A stretch of DNA of 6,626 nt, taken from Actinomycetota bacterium. GTDB taxonomy: Bacteria; Actinomycetota; Thermoleophilia; Gaiellales; Gaiellaceae. The DNA lies in NCBI GenBank assembly GCA_013812465.1, contig JACCTK010000077.1, forward strand, positions 1 through 6,626, given 5' to 3'. Every line of letters starts with the position of its first letter. Positions within the stretch are counted from its first letter, which is position 1. This document shows positions 1 through 5,586 of this stretch, in pieces. The translations under genes and the position numbers were made by a program. A model generated the notes under the pieces. That model was not told the origin of the DNA, searched no databases, and saw nothing but the letters and a program-made list of their open reading frames with translations.

Positions 1-128
1 GAGATCAGTCCCGGCAGGTCGCGGTTGTCCTCCGCGATCGAGTGCGTCTTCCAGAGCTCCCGGATCTCGGTGTGCTCGTCCTGGTCGACCGGCCGCCGGA
101 GCAGCTCGAGGATACGTTCGCTGGCCAA
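1..128 (-). CDS. NTF2/SnoaL-like family protein, 5' part only
   Basis: This is the first 42 codons of a gene that runs off the low-coordinate edge. It begins at a TTG codon (126-128), and the protein opens MASERILELLRRPVDQDEH. The TTG start is favoured by a strong Shine-Dalgarno sequence, AAGGAGA on the minus strand (132-138), placed three bases upstream; no better in-frame start is visible nearby. The segment ELWKTHSIAEDNRDLPGLIS resembles, from memory, the N-terminal helices of NTF2/SnoaL-like proteins, where an alpha helix precedes the cone-shaped beta sheet. Catalytic or pocket residues would lie outside the window, so no reaction can be assigned. It starts 52 bp after the LysM gene stop on the same strand with no visible terminator between, so it could be read through from the SOS promoter. 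The gene itself looks real; the family call is moderate. Confidence 0.55.
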   Translation of the reverse strand, partial: MASERILELLRRPVDQDEHTEIRELWKTHSIAEDNRDLPGLI

Positions 129-131
129 GCG

Positions 132-138
132 TCTCCTT
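132..138 (-). promoter_or_regulatory. Ribosome binding site that fixes a TTG start
   Basis: AAGGAGA on the minus strand lies three bases before the TTG codon at 126-128. It is one of the strongest Shine-Dalgarno matches in the window and is the main reason for calling the rare TTG start of the NTF2-like gene. Confidence 0.6.
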
Positions 139-179
139 CTCGAGCGGGATGGTTGGCCGCCCGTTCATAGCAGGAGTGA

Positions 180-419
180 CTACGGAAGCGCGAGCCGCTG
201 GCCGGGAACGATGGTCGCTCCCTGCAGGCCATTCCTGCGCTGGAGCTCCCACACGCCCTCGCGCGGGTCACCGGCAAACTTCGCATCCGCGATCGACCAC
301 AGCGTGTCTCCCGCCCGGACGGTGTGATAACGCGGCGGCGGGCCTGCGCCGGTGTCACGAGCAAACACGGCCCAGAGAAGCACCGCGACAAAGAGAACGA
401 CGATCGTCCTGACGAACAT
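180..419 (-). CDS. Small membrane-anchored LysM protein, probable SOS-induced cell division inhibitor (YneA-like)
   Basis: The 79-residue protein has a hydrophobic N-terminal segment (about residues 5-20, IVVLFVAVLLWAVFA), a short Pro/Gly linker, and one LysM domain (about 31-78) beginning YHTVRAGDTLWSIADAKF and ending VPGQRLALP. LysM domains bind peptidoglycan, so the protein should sit on the outer face of the membrane against the wall. Its gene is preceded by a promoter with two perfect LexA boxes. A short TM-plus-LysM protein under LexA control is the known arrangement of B. subtilis YneA, and Rv2719c of M. tuberculosis is a comparable LexA-linked wall protein. Function as a damage-induced division block is therefore inferred from architecture plus regulation, not shown. 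At 79 residues it is shorter than YneA (about 105). The ATG at 417-419 has no room for a Shine-Dalgarno site, and the promoter geometry predicts a leaderless mRNA. The gene starts 41 bp after the glycoside hydrolase stop. No lexA gene lies in the window. Confidence 0.85.
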   Translation of the reverse strand: MFVRTIVVLFVAVLLWAVFARDTGAGPPPRYHTVRAGDTLWSIADAKFAGDPREGVWELQRRNGLQGATIVPGQRLALP

Positions 420-426
420 GTGTTCG
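413..426. promoter_or_regulatory. LexA (SOS) box 1, over the start codon of the LysM gene
   Basis: CGAACATGTGTTCG matches the Gram-positive/actinobacterial LexA consensus CGAAC-RNRY-GTTYG at every defined position. It covers the predicted transcription start and the ATG (417-419) of the LysM gene, so bound LexA would block initiation there. Confidence 0.88.
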
Positions 427-427
427 T

Positions 428-456
428 AGTATGACGAACATACGTTCGTTTGTCAA
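428..456 (-). promoter_or_regulatory. Sigma-70-type promoter of the LysM gene
   Basis: On the minus strand a perfect -35 hexamer TTGACA (451-456) is followed after exactly 17 bp by CATACT (428-433), a 4/6 match to TATAAT. Seven bases further on lies an A at 421, and the ATG begins at 419, so the transcript should start zero to two bases before the start codon. The promoter begins only 5 bp past the glycoside hydrolase stop codon (461-463), so the LysM gene has its own transcription unit. Confidence 0.8.
435..448. promoter_or_regulatory. LexA (SOS) box 2, between the -35 and -10 of the LysM promoter
   Basis: CGAACATACGTTCG is a second full match to the LexA consensus CGAAC-RNRY-GTTYG. It lies wholly inside the 17-bp spacer between -35 and -10. 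Its centre is 22 bp from the centre of the other box, about two helical turns, which puts both LexA dimers on the same face of the DNA. The repeat GACGAACAT recurs at 411-419 and 433-441. Confidence 0.9.
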
Positions 457-460
457 GAAG

Positions 461-1921
461 CTAGCGGGTGAGAGGAATCTTGTGCTCGGCGAGCGTTACG
501 CGTCTGGGATTCGACACCGCGGCCAGCTTGATGCTGACCTTCGCCCGAAAGTCCTCACCGGCCGAGATCGGGAGCGTCAGACTGAGGCGGGCAGGCCCAA
601 CGGTCATCGCTCGGCAGCTCGGACCAGACGCGCGAAACCGGCGGAACGCGGCGCCTCCGATCCCGCGCACGGCGAGGTCGGAGGCACACGCGGTCGCGCG
701 CGCCTCCTCGCCGGCGGCGAGCAGGGCGGTGACTCTGCCGAGACGATCGACTCGAAGCTCCGCGACCGCTCCCACGACATCGTCGGTCGGAATCCAAGGT
801 CGAGGCGCGCCAACGCAGCCCGTCGCCGTGTCGGCGATCGCCGCCCGGACGGCGTCCACTGCCGGGCGCGGCGTGCCGTCGGCGCGTTGGAGCGCGGCCT
901 GGAACCCGGTGCGCAGCCCGTCGTCCCGGAAGCCGAAGAAGCTCACCTCGTCGACGTCCGGCTCGCAGGCCGAGCGGCGGATCAGGTCGCCGTAGATCGC
1001 CGCCTGCGTGATCTCGTCGGTCACGGGCACGTTCTCCTTGCCTTGGTATCCCACCCGGCGCGAGGTGTCGACCTGCCAGCCGACCTCGTCGAGGTGCAGC
1101 CGGAGCCCGTTGATCGTCGTCGGCTGAGCGGTGCCGTTGAACGCATCCCACAGCGCTAGTTTCATGCGATCGAGGTTCACGAAGCCCGCGTTCGGCCAGC
1201 CGTAGCCGCGATCGAGAGGATCGGTCGCGCGGTTCGGGTAGGGGTGGAAGCTGAACGAGTCCATCAGCGGTCGCGTCCTCCCGCTCGCCCGGTACCAGGC
1301 GCCAAGAGCTCGAAGAAACCGCACGGGCGAGGTCGAGATATTGCTCTTCGCCTTCGGCTTGTCGTTCCCCCGCGGAGAGAGCCCGACTCCGACCACTTCA
1401 AGCGCCGGATCGATCCCCTTCAGCGCGTCGTAGGCCGCCGCGAGGTAGCGGCCAAACGCGGGGCCGGAGGTGTTCGCCCCCGCTCGCGTGAACTGCGGCC
1501 TCCAGAAGGCGGGCTGGTTCGGCTCGTTCCCGATGACGAACTGCCTCACCTCGGGATACGCCTGCGCGACAGCCGAGACGTACGAGGCGAAGAGCGACGG
1601 TGTCGCGAGGCCGGCCTCGATCTCTCTGGGCGGGTAGGGGTACACGGCGAGCACGACACGAAGCCCTGCGTCGAGCGCGTTCGGAATCGCGCGATCCAGG
1701 AGCTGTTTGTCCTGGATCACCAGCGCCTCGCTCGGCTTGAAGCGGACGCCGATCACGGTCTGCCGGAGGCCGACGGCAGCCATTTGCCGGTACATCGTCA
1801 GGCCGCCGTCCGCGGCGAACTTCGCCGAGTCGTCGTTCGCGCCCACATCCGCGGCAGGCGCAGCGGACGCTCCGGCCAGGAGCGCCACAGTGAGAGCCGT
1901 TGCCGCAGCGAGGAGTCGCAT
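461..1921 (-). CDS. Secreted glycoside-hydrolase-like TIM-barrel protein (cellulase-family, clan A type)
   Basis: The 486-residue protein has a Sec signal peptide (1-24: basic start, hydrophobic core TALTVALLAG, likely cut after APA). A TIM-barrel region follows to about residue 345. Signature segments are VIGNEPNQPAFW at 129-140, whose NEP motif carries the usual acid/base glutamate (E133), SFHPYP at 224-229, and LHLDEVGW at 275-282, where E279 stands where the nucleophile is expected. This NEP...DEVGW layout is typical of clan-A retaining glycosidases such as GH5 and GH39 relatives. Substrate and exact family cannot be read. The C-terminal stretch (about 375-486) lacks barrel motifs and may be a beta-rich accessory domain. 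The protein should act outside the cell on a polysaccharide or glycan. The ATG at 1919-1921 is preceded by GAGG at a rather long spacing of 11 nt. It lies 48 bp after the DUF1611 gene and may be cotranscribed with it. Confidence 0.82.
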   Translation of the reverse strand: MRLLAAATALTVALLAGASAAPAADVGANDDSAKFAADGGLTMYRQMAAVGLRQTVIGVRFKPSEALVIQDKQLLDRAIPNALDAGLRVVLAVYPYPPREIEAGLATPSLFASYVSAVAQAYPEVRQFVIGNEPNQPAFWRPQFTRAGANTSGPAFGRYLAAAYDALKGIDPALEVVGVGLSPRGNDKPKAKSNISTSPVRFLRALGAWYRASGRTRPLMDSFSFHPYPNRATDPLDRGYGWPNAGFVNLDRMKLALWDAFNGTAQPTTINGLRLHLDEVGWQVDTSRRVGYQGKENVPVTDEITQAAIYGDLIRRSACEPDVDEVSFFGFRDDGLRTGFQAALQRADGTPRPAVDAVRAAIADTATGCVGAPRPWIPTDDVVGAVAELRVDRLGRVTALLAAGEEARATACASDLAVRGIGGAAFRRFRASGPSCRAMTVGPARLSLTLPISAGEDFRAKVSIKLAAVSNPRRVTLAEHKIPLTR

Positions 1922-1969
1922 TCGAGTGTTGTCCTCGGGCTCCCCACGGCCCGGGCTGTCGAAGCCTAC

Positions 1970-2998
1970 CTAGAGTCGAGCCACAATCGCGTCAAGGAGA
2001 GAGGCCGCGCCGAACCGCACCGGATCGTCTGCCGGGAGGCCGGTTTCCGCGGCCGCCGCCGCGATCGCCACCCGTGCCTCGTCTTCGCTCCCGAGGTCTG
2101 CGGTGTTCAGAGCCACGCAAACGATCTCCGCAGGACGCCGCGGAAGCGCGATTCGCTTGTGCAGCGCCACGAGCTCCCGCAAGGGTGGAATGGGATGGCC
2201 CGGACAGCCCTCGATCTCGGTCGAGCCCGCGCGATGACAGAGGACGAATGCGTGCGGAGCGGCGCCATGCATCAGCCCGAGCGTCACGCCGGAGTACAGA
2301 GGATGCACGAGCGAGCCCTGGCCCTCGACGAAGAGGAGCTTTCCCCCGCGCTCCGCTCCTTCGACGACGAGCTGCTCCGCCGCGCCTGCGAGGAAGTCGG
2401 CGACAACGGCGTCGACGGCGATCCCCCAGCCTGCGATCGCGATACCGGTCTGGCCCGTGGGGACGAACACCGACTCGAGCCCGCGACGCCTGGCCTCGAG
2501 GTCGAGCTCGACGGCGACCGTCTTCTTCCCGATGGCGCAGTCCGAGCCGACCGTGAGAACGATCTTCGCGTCCACCTGGAGATTGGCGCCCGTCGGCACG
2601 CTCAAACCCTCTGGCGGTCGCCGCAGATCTCGGAGCGTCACCCGGTGCTCGCGGGCGAGCGCGATCAGCTCCGCGTCCTCGGAGATGAACTCGTGCAGCC
2701 CGCTCTCGACATCGAGGCCGTTGGTAATCGCGCTCTTCAGAAGCTCACGCCAGGCCGGAGGAAAGCGCCCGCCCTGCGTGGCGACTCCGACGACTGCGAC
2801 CGTGGGCTCGAACGGCAGCGCATCTTCGACCGTGCCGACGATCGGGATCCCGTCGTGCGTCTCCCCCGCCCGCGCGGAATCGAGGATCGCCACCACGGGG
2901 TCCGGCCCGTAGCGGATGATCCCACGCATCGTCTTGCCGTAGTGGGCGTCGTGCGAGAAGCCCTCGCCGAGGATCAGGAGCCGGCGCTCGCGCCTCAC
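1970..2998 (-). CDS. DUF1611 / DgcN-family protein
   Basis: The 342-residue protein matches the DUF1611 family in length and layout. An N-terminal Rossmann-like part (about 1-135, starting RRERRLLILGEGF) contains VVGVATQGGRFPPAWR at 69-84. A P-loop-like C-terminal part (about 145-342) opens with GSDCAIGKKT (151-160), the family's phosphate-binding signature. Conserved stretches FVPTGQTGIAIAGWG (178-192), FVEGQGSLVHP (223-233) and the segment near H255-R256 follow. The family includes DgcN, reported as an acyltransferase forming N-acetyl-D-glutamate in a D-glutamate catabolic route with the enolase-superfamily racemase DgcA. A racemase-type enolase gene is found 2.6 kb upstream, which supports a related role, though the substrate is inferred. 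The GTG start (2996-2998) is chosen because no ATG occurs in frame before an upstream stop (TAA near 3053). No strong Shine-Dalgarno sequence is visible, and the GTG lies in the middle of a 14-bp palindrome. Confidence 0.85.
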   Translation of the reverse strand: MRRERRLLILGEGFSHDAHYGKTMRGIIRYGPDPVVAILDSARAGETHDGIPIVGTVEDALPFEPTVAVVGVATQGGRFPPAWRELLKSAITNGLDVESGLHEFISEDAELIALAREHRVTLRDLRRPPEGLSVPTGANLQVDAKIVLTVGSDCAIGKKTVAVELDLEARRRGLESVFVPTGQTGIAIAGWGIAVDAVVADFLAGAAEQLVVEGAERGGKLLFVEGQGSLVHPLYSGVTLGLMHGAAPHAFVLCHRAGSTEIEGCPGHPIPPLRELVALHKRIALPRRPAEIVCVALNTADLGSEDEARVAIAAAAAETGLPADDPVRFGAASLLDAIVARL

Positions 2999-3004
2999 GA
3001 GGCG
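2991..3004. repeat. 14-bp palindrome centred on the DUF1611 start codon
   Basis: CGCCTC-AC-GAGGCG has 6-bp arms around 2 bp, with the GTG start (2996-2998) at the centre. In RNA it could form a small stem presenting the start codon in the loop, or in DNA it could be a protein site. GC-rich palindromes of this size arise by chance, so the role is open. Confidence 0.35.
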
Positions 3005-3066
3005 AGCGTAACGGTTCGCTCGCGGAGGCCGGACCGAAGCGAGGGGCCGGCATTACCGACCCCTTG

Positions 3067-3075
3067 GGAGACTCA
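3067..3075. repeat. 9-bp direct repeat, copy A (downstream edge of the ECF module)
   Basis: GGAGACTCA occurs here, 15 bp past the DUF4394 stop, and again at 5587-5595 over the epimerase stop. The two copies exactly bracket the sigma/anti-sigma/DUF4394 module. No transposase or longer terminal repeats accompany them, so a target-site duplication is only a possibility. Confidence 0.3.
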
Positions 3076-3080
3076 AACGT

Positions 3081-3107
3081 CCGCTGAGATTAGAGCTGAT
3101 TCAGCGG
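3081..3107 (-). terminator. Weak hairpin spanning the DUF4394 stop codon
   Basis: CCGCTGA (3081-3087) and TCAGCGG (3101-3107) form a perfect 7-bp inverted repeat with a 13-base loop that contains the TAA stop (3090-3092). On the minus strand it is followed by ACGTTTGAG rather than a proper U run, so it is at best a weak or factor-assisted terminator for the ECF module. Confidence 0.3.
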
Positions 3108-3998
3108 AATCGCGATCCCGGTCACCTGATTCCTCGAAGAGAAGCTCCCGAGCGACTTGGCGCGACCGGTGAACAGCGTGATCGCGTAGAAGCCGGACTG
3201 GCCACCGACGGTCAGCGACGCGAAGGCGTCGAGGTCGACGGTCGTCCCGTTGCGAATCGTGCTGTAGATGTCGAACCCGATGATCGAGTTGGTATCGACC
3301 CCCAGCTTGCCGGTGGCGGCGAGCTGGCCCGAGTTGGCGGGCGACTGGATCGCAACCTGATCCAACGTCGAATCGACGTCGTAGAGGGTCGTCGCCGTAT
3401 TCGGGTCACTGTCGTTGTTCGTGTAGCCCGCTCCGGTGACGCCGGTGGCGGGCGTCGTCGCCGGCGGATAGGTCAGCGTGCCGTCCACTGTGGTGGTCCC
3501 GGCGGCGAAGCTGAAGCGCAGGTTCTGCCCCGTGTCGCTGATGATGCGCAGCGCGTCCGCGGCTGGGTTGACGTCCACGCCGAACGATGCGCCGGCGAGG
3601 GCCACGCTCAGCTGTCCCACCTTGGTCGCGGCAGCTGTGTCGTCGTTGATCGTGTACACACTGCCGGCGTTGCCGACTCCGTAGAGAGCGCCGCCGTTGG
3701 GCCGGTAGTCGATGCCGACGAGCCTCGTGTCGCCCATCAGGCCGGTGAGAGCGCCGATCGTGCGGGCGTCCTCCGGCTCGTCCGTCTCGAAGCAGATCAA
3801 GCGCGCATCGGCGGTAAGGCCGATCACGTCGAGCTGCGCGACACGGTCACCACGGCGATCGTCGGAACCGCCGCGATCGCCGCCGCGACGCGCGTCGCCG
3901 CAACCGTCGTCGCCGCGTTGCGCGCTGCCGAGCGGCGCCGCAACCAAGAGCGCGGCAGCCATCGCCAGCACTCCGGCCAGCATTACCCATGCCCTCAT
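3090..3998 (-). CDS. Secreted DUF4394 domain protein
   Basis: The 302-residue protein starts MRAWVMLAGVLAMAAALL, a clear signal peptide probably cut near residue 26 (GSA|Q). An odd linker rich in Arg, Asp and Gly (about 27-52, with two RGD triplets) leads into the DUF4394 domain (about 53-302). The domain shows repeated strand-turn units such as LVGIDYRPNGGALYGVGNAG, SVYTINDDTAAATKVG, GASFGVDVNPAADALRIISD and TTLYDVDSTLDQVAIQSPAN. These look like blades of a beta-propeller-like fold, in line with how the family is described. No enzymatic function is known to me. The ATG at 3996-3998 is preferred over one 14 codons upstream (4038-4040): it opens the signal peptide directly and has AAGGGGG about 8 bases before it. 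The upstream ATG also has GGGGAGG before it, so a 316-residue form is possible. The gene follows the anti-sigma gene by 107 bp and has its own ECF-type promoter motif. Confidence 0.83.
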   Translation of the reverse strand: MRAWVMLAGVLAMAAALLVAAPLGSAQRGDDGCGDARRGGDRGGSDDRRGDRVAQLDVIGLTADARLICFETDEPEDARTIGALTGLMGDTRLVGIDYRPNGGALYGVGNAGSVYTINDDTAAATKVGQLSVALAGASFGVDVNPAADALRIISDTGQNLRFSFAAGTTTVDGTLTYPPATTPATGVTGAGYTNNDSDPNTATTLYDVDSTLDQVAIQSPANSGQLAATGKLGVDTNSIIGFDIYSTIRNGTTVDLDAFASLTVGGQSGFYAITLFTGRAKSLGSFSSRNQVTGIAIPLNQL

Positions 3999-4065
3999 CT
4001 GGTTACCCCCTTGAATCTGTGTCGAGAGGTCGCCGGCCATGGCCGTGCCTCCCCTGTCAGCTGGG

Positions 4066-4095
4066 GTTTCGTAGCTCGGAAGCGAAAAGGTTCAA
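4066..4095 (-). promoter_or_regulatory. Predicted ECF-type promoter of the DUF4394 gene
   Basis: On the minus strand TTGAACC (4089-4095, extended to TTGAACCTT) is followed after 17 bp by CGAAAC (4066-4071). A GAAC -35 with a CG-starting -10 at 16-17 bp is the general pattern of ECF sigma promoters. The same motif lies upstream of the sigma gene at 5529-5556, and the surrounding bases are also alike. It starts just past the anti-sigma stop (4106-4108). Confidence 0.6.
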
Positions 4096-4105
4096 TCGCG
4101 TGGAG

Positions 4106-4843
4106 CTAGCCTGCGGGCGTCGAGCGGAGAACATCGTTTCCGCTCGCGGCGGGATCGCCGTCACCCGGCTCGGCCGAGACGATCAGTATCGGGTACAGCG
4201 CCGGGTCGACCGCCGCCGTCAGCGTGACTTCGGTGCGGCCGTTCTCGTCGGGATGGAACGTGCCCGCGGAGATCCGCCTCGGAGCAGACGCGCTGTCCTC
4301 TGGAGCGGCGAACCAGAGCTCGTAGAACTCGCCTTTCGGCAGGATCGGAAGCTGGTCGGTCCGGAAGTCGATCTCCCGGCCGATCCCGAGCTTGACGACA
4401 TCGGCCACCGCCGTCACGTCGCCGGCAGCGGAGGCGAGCGTCGCACGAAGCTCGAGCTCTCCGGCAGGCCCATCGTCACCCCCGAGCTGGATCCCGAGGA
4501 GGAGCGCGGCGGTCGCGGCGGCAACTGCGACAGCGCCTCCGAGTCCCCGGCCCCGCCAGGATCGCCAGGACTTCCGCGGCTGCGTCCCGACGCGCTCGTG
4601 GTCGCCCTCGCCTTCGGCCTGGGCACGCTGCAGCGCGGCGAGCGTCCGCACACGCAGATCCGGGGGCGGCTCGACCGCCTTGGGCGCGTTCGTCAGGAGT
4701 CGAGCCGTCTCTTCCAGCTCTTCGAGCTCGCTCTGACACGCCGGGCACCCGGCGAGGTGCGCTCGGAAGGTCTCGAGCTCAACCGGGTCGAGCATGCCGA
4801 GGACGTAGGCGCCGAGATCTTCGTGAAGCGCGCGCTCAGGCAT
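4106..4843 (-). CDS. Membrane-bound zinc-finger / RskA-type anti-sigma factor
   Basis: The 245-residue protein holds an N-terminal anti-sigma domain with the ZAS motif H29-x3-C33-x2-C36 (AHLAGCPACQ), preceded by HEDLGAYVLGMLDP, typical for this class. A single membrane segment follows at about 101-120 (AVAVAAATAALLLGIQL), then an extracytoplasmic RskA domain (about 125-245) with YELWFAAPEDS, ISAGTFHPDENG and VSAEPGDGDPAASG. The cytoplasmic part should hold the ECF sigma factor inactive until the outer domain is sensed or cut by proteases, as known for RskA/SigK pairs. The ATG at 4841-4843 is chosen because GGAGGGGAG stands just upstream and the ATG overlaps the sigma stop by 8 nt, implying translational coupling. 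A start 8 codons earlier (4867) would lie deeper in the sigma gene and add no recognisable sequence. It is the natural partner of the upstream sigma factor. Confidence 0.88.
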   Translation of the reverse strand: MPERALHEDLGAYVLGMLDPVELETFRAHLAGCPACQSELEELEETARLLTNAPKAVEPPPDLRVRTLAALQRAQAEGEGDHERVGTQPRKSWRSWRGRGLGGAVAVAAATAALLLGIQLGGDDGPAGELELRATLASAAGDVTAVADVVKLGIGREIDFRTDQLPILPKGEFYELWFAAPEDSASAPRRISAGTFHPDENGRTEVTLTAAVDPALYPILIVSAEPGDGDPAASGNDVLRSTPAG

Positions 4844-5455
4844 GCACACTCCCCTCCTCGAGCACACGGCGCAGTGCCCGCAAGCCGTGGTACGTCCTCG
4901 TCTTCACGGTGCCGAGTGGTATCCCCAGCTGCTGTGCGATCTGGTTCTGAGTCAGGTCGTGGTCGTAGTGGAGGACGAGCACGGCCCGCTGGTCGCTCGA
5001 GAGCGTGTCCAGGGCCTCGCGCACGCCGATCGCGAGCTCGACTTCGCCCTCGTGCGACGGCGTTGTGTGCTCGGATCCGAGGCGATCGACGTCGACCAGC
5101 GCGGCATGCGGACGCGACGAGCGCCTGCGCCGGAGATCGATCGCCACCCGCCGGGCGATGGTGTAGATGAAGGTCGTCCCCGATCCGAGCTCGCGATCGA
5201 AGCGAGGCGCCGAGCGCCAGAGCCGGAGGAAGGTCTCCTGGACGAGCTCCTCCGCAAGCCCACGATCGCCGAGGAGACGGATTCCGAGCCCGTACAACCG
5301 TGACGAGTAAGGTCGTAGAGCGCGCCCATCGGCTCATCGAGGTCTCCCGTTGCGACTCGCTCGATCAGAACAGTCTCCTCTTTCATCTCGCTTTCGCCGT
5401 CTCGTTGCGACGCGCGGGTCATCGTCCTGACGTCCGCGCGCTCTTCTTCGTCCAT
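4836..5455 (-). CDS. ECF RNA polymerase sigma factor, reading frame broken by an apparent one-base deletion
   Basis: Two frames together encode one sigma factor of about 206 residues, or about 183 if it starts at the ATG at 5386 (MKEETVLIERVATGD). The first frame (5455-5312) ends ...EPMGALYD, the beginning of region 2. The second (5309-4836) continues YSSRLYGLGIRLLGDRGLAEE, then LVQETFLRLWR (region 2.2), FIYTIARRVAIDLRRRR (region 2.4) and region 4 with LSSDQRAVLVLHYDHDLTQ and IAQQLGIPLGTVKTR (helix-turn-helix). Between D and Y only two bases (5310-5311) remain where a codon such as CGT (Arg, giving LYDRYS) is expected. The product directs RNA polymerase to ECF promoters and is presumably controlled by the overlapping anti-sigma gene. 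The start is uncertain: ATG 5455 has GGAG only three bases away, and later ATGs have weaker sites. If the break is real, only an internal TTG (5295-5297) without a ribosome site could start the second frame. Confidence 0.8.
5307..5314 (-). other. Frameshift point in the ECF sigma gene
   Basis: Reading the minus strand, GAC (Asp, 5312-5314) is followed by C and T (5311, 5310) and then TAC (Tyr, 5307-5309). The family expects one intervening codon, so one base appears to be missing. No strong slippery heptamer is seen, so sequencing or assembly error or a recent mutation is more likely than programmed frameshifting. Confidence 0.75.
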
Positions 5456-5480
5456 GAGCTCCGGTTACCCGCACCCGAGC

Positions 5481-5503
5481 CTTGGCAACCGGTTAGTTGC
5501 AAG
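5481..5503. repeat. Imperfect inverted repeat in the sigma gene leader
   Basis: CTTG(G)CAAC and GTTGCAAG form 8 paired bases with one bulged G around a 6-base loop. It lies between the predicted ECF promoter and the sigma start codon. No T run follows on the minus strand, so it is not a convincing terminator for the epimerase gene; an mRNA leader structure or protein site is possible. Confidence 0.4.
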
Positions 5504-5508
5504 ACCGA

Positions 5509-5518
5509 CAAACGTTTG
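5509..5518. repeat. Perfect 10-bp palindrome in the sigma gene leader
   Basis: CAAACGTTTG reads the same on both strands. It is AT-richer than its surroundings and sits just downstream of the predicted transcription start of the sigma gene, where an operator could act. It does not match the LexA consensus. Confidence 0.4.
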
Positions 5519-5528
5519 ACACTTGGGA

Positions 5529-5556
5529 GTTCGGAGCGGGGACGCGGAAGGTTCAA
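5529..5556 (-). promoter_or_regulatory. Predicted ECF-type promoter of the sigma/anti-sigma operon
   Basis: On the minus strand TTGAACC (5550-5556, extended to TTGAACCTT) is followed after 16 bp by CGAAC (5529-5533). It shares nine contiguous bases and the -10 core with the motif at 4066-4095, although the spacer is one base shorter. Its place upstream of the sigma gene suggests positive autoregulation, the common arrangement of ECF sigma factors. The leader to the first ATG would be about 65 nt. Confidence 0.6.
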
Positions 5557-5586
5557 CCGCTGGGAACTTGCCTCGCCGAGCCGGGC

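Noticed and set aside
107..120. A third LexA-like site, CGAGGATACGTTCG
   Set aside because: It matches only 12 of 14 positions, with the left half-site broken, and lies inside codons of the NTF2-like gene downstream of its start. It is probably chance.
431..1159. Plus-strand 242-codon frame beginning inside the SOS promoter region, as a divergent SOS gene
   Set aside because: The product is low-complexity Arg-rich sequence antisense to the glycoside hydrolase C-terminus, with no recognisable motif; the promoter elements point the other way.
2745..3053. ATG at 3053 as the start of the DUF1611 protein
   Set aside because: That ATG is in a different frame from the family motifs, and the correct frame has a stop upstream near 3053, so the GTG at 2998 is the only supported start.
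1244..3172. A 642-codon open frame on the plus strand
   Set aside because: It runs antisense through the DUF4394, DUF1611 and glycoside hydrolase genes. Its product is Arg/Asp/Glu-rich with no domain signature. High GC removes stops from such shadow frames, while the minus-strand proteins have clear family motifs.
3989..5170. A 393-codon plus-strand frame over the anti-sigma and sigma genes
   Set aside because: It is an antisense shadow. The ZAS motif, membrane segment and RskA domain on the minus strand identify the real gene.
5307..5314. Programmed frameshift in the sigma gene
   Set aside because: No classic slippery heptamer, stop codon at the slip site or nearby stimulatory structure is evident. 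A lost base is the simpler reading.
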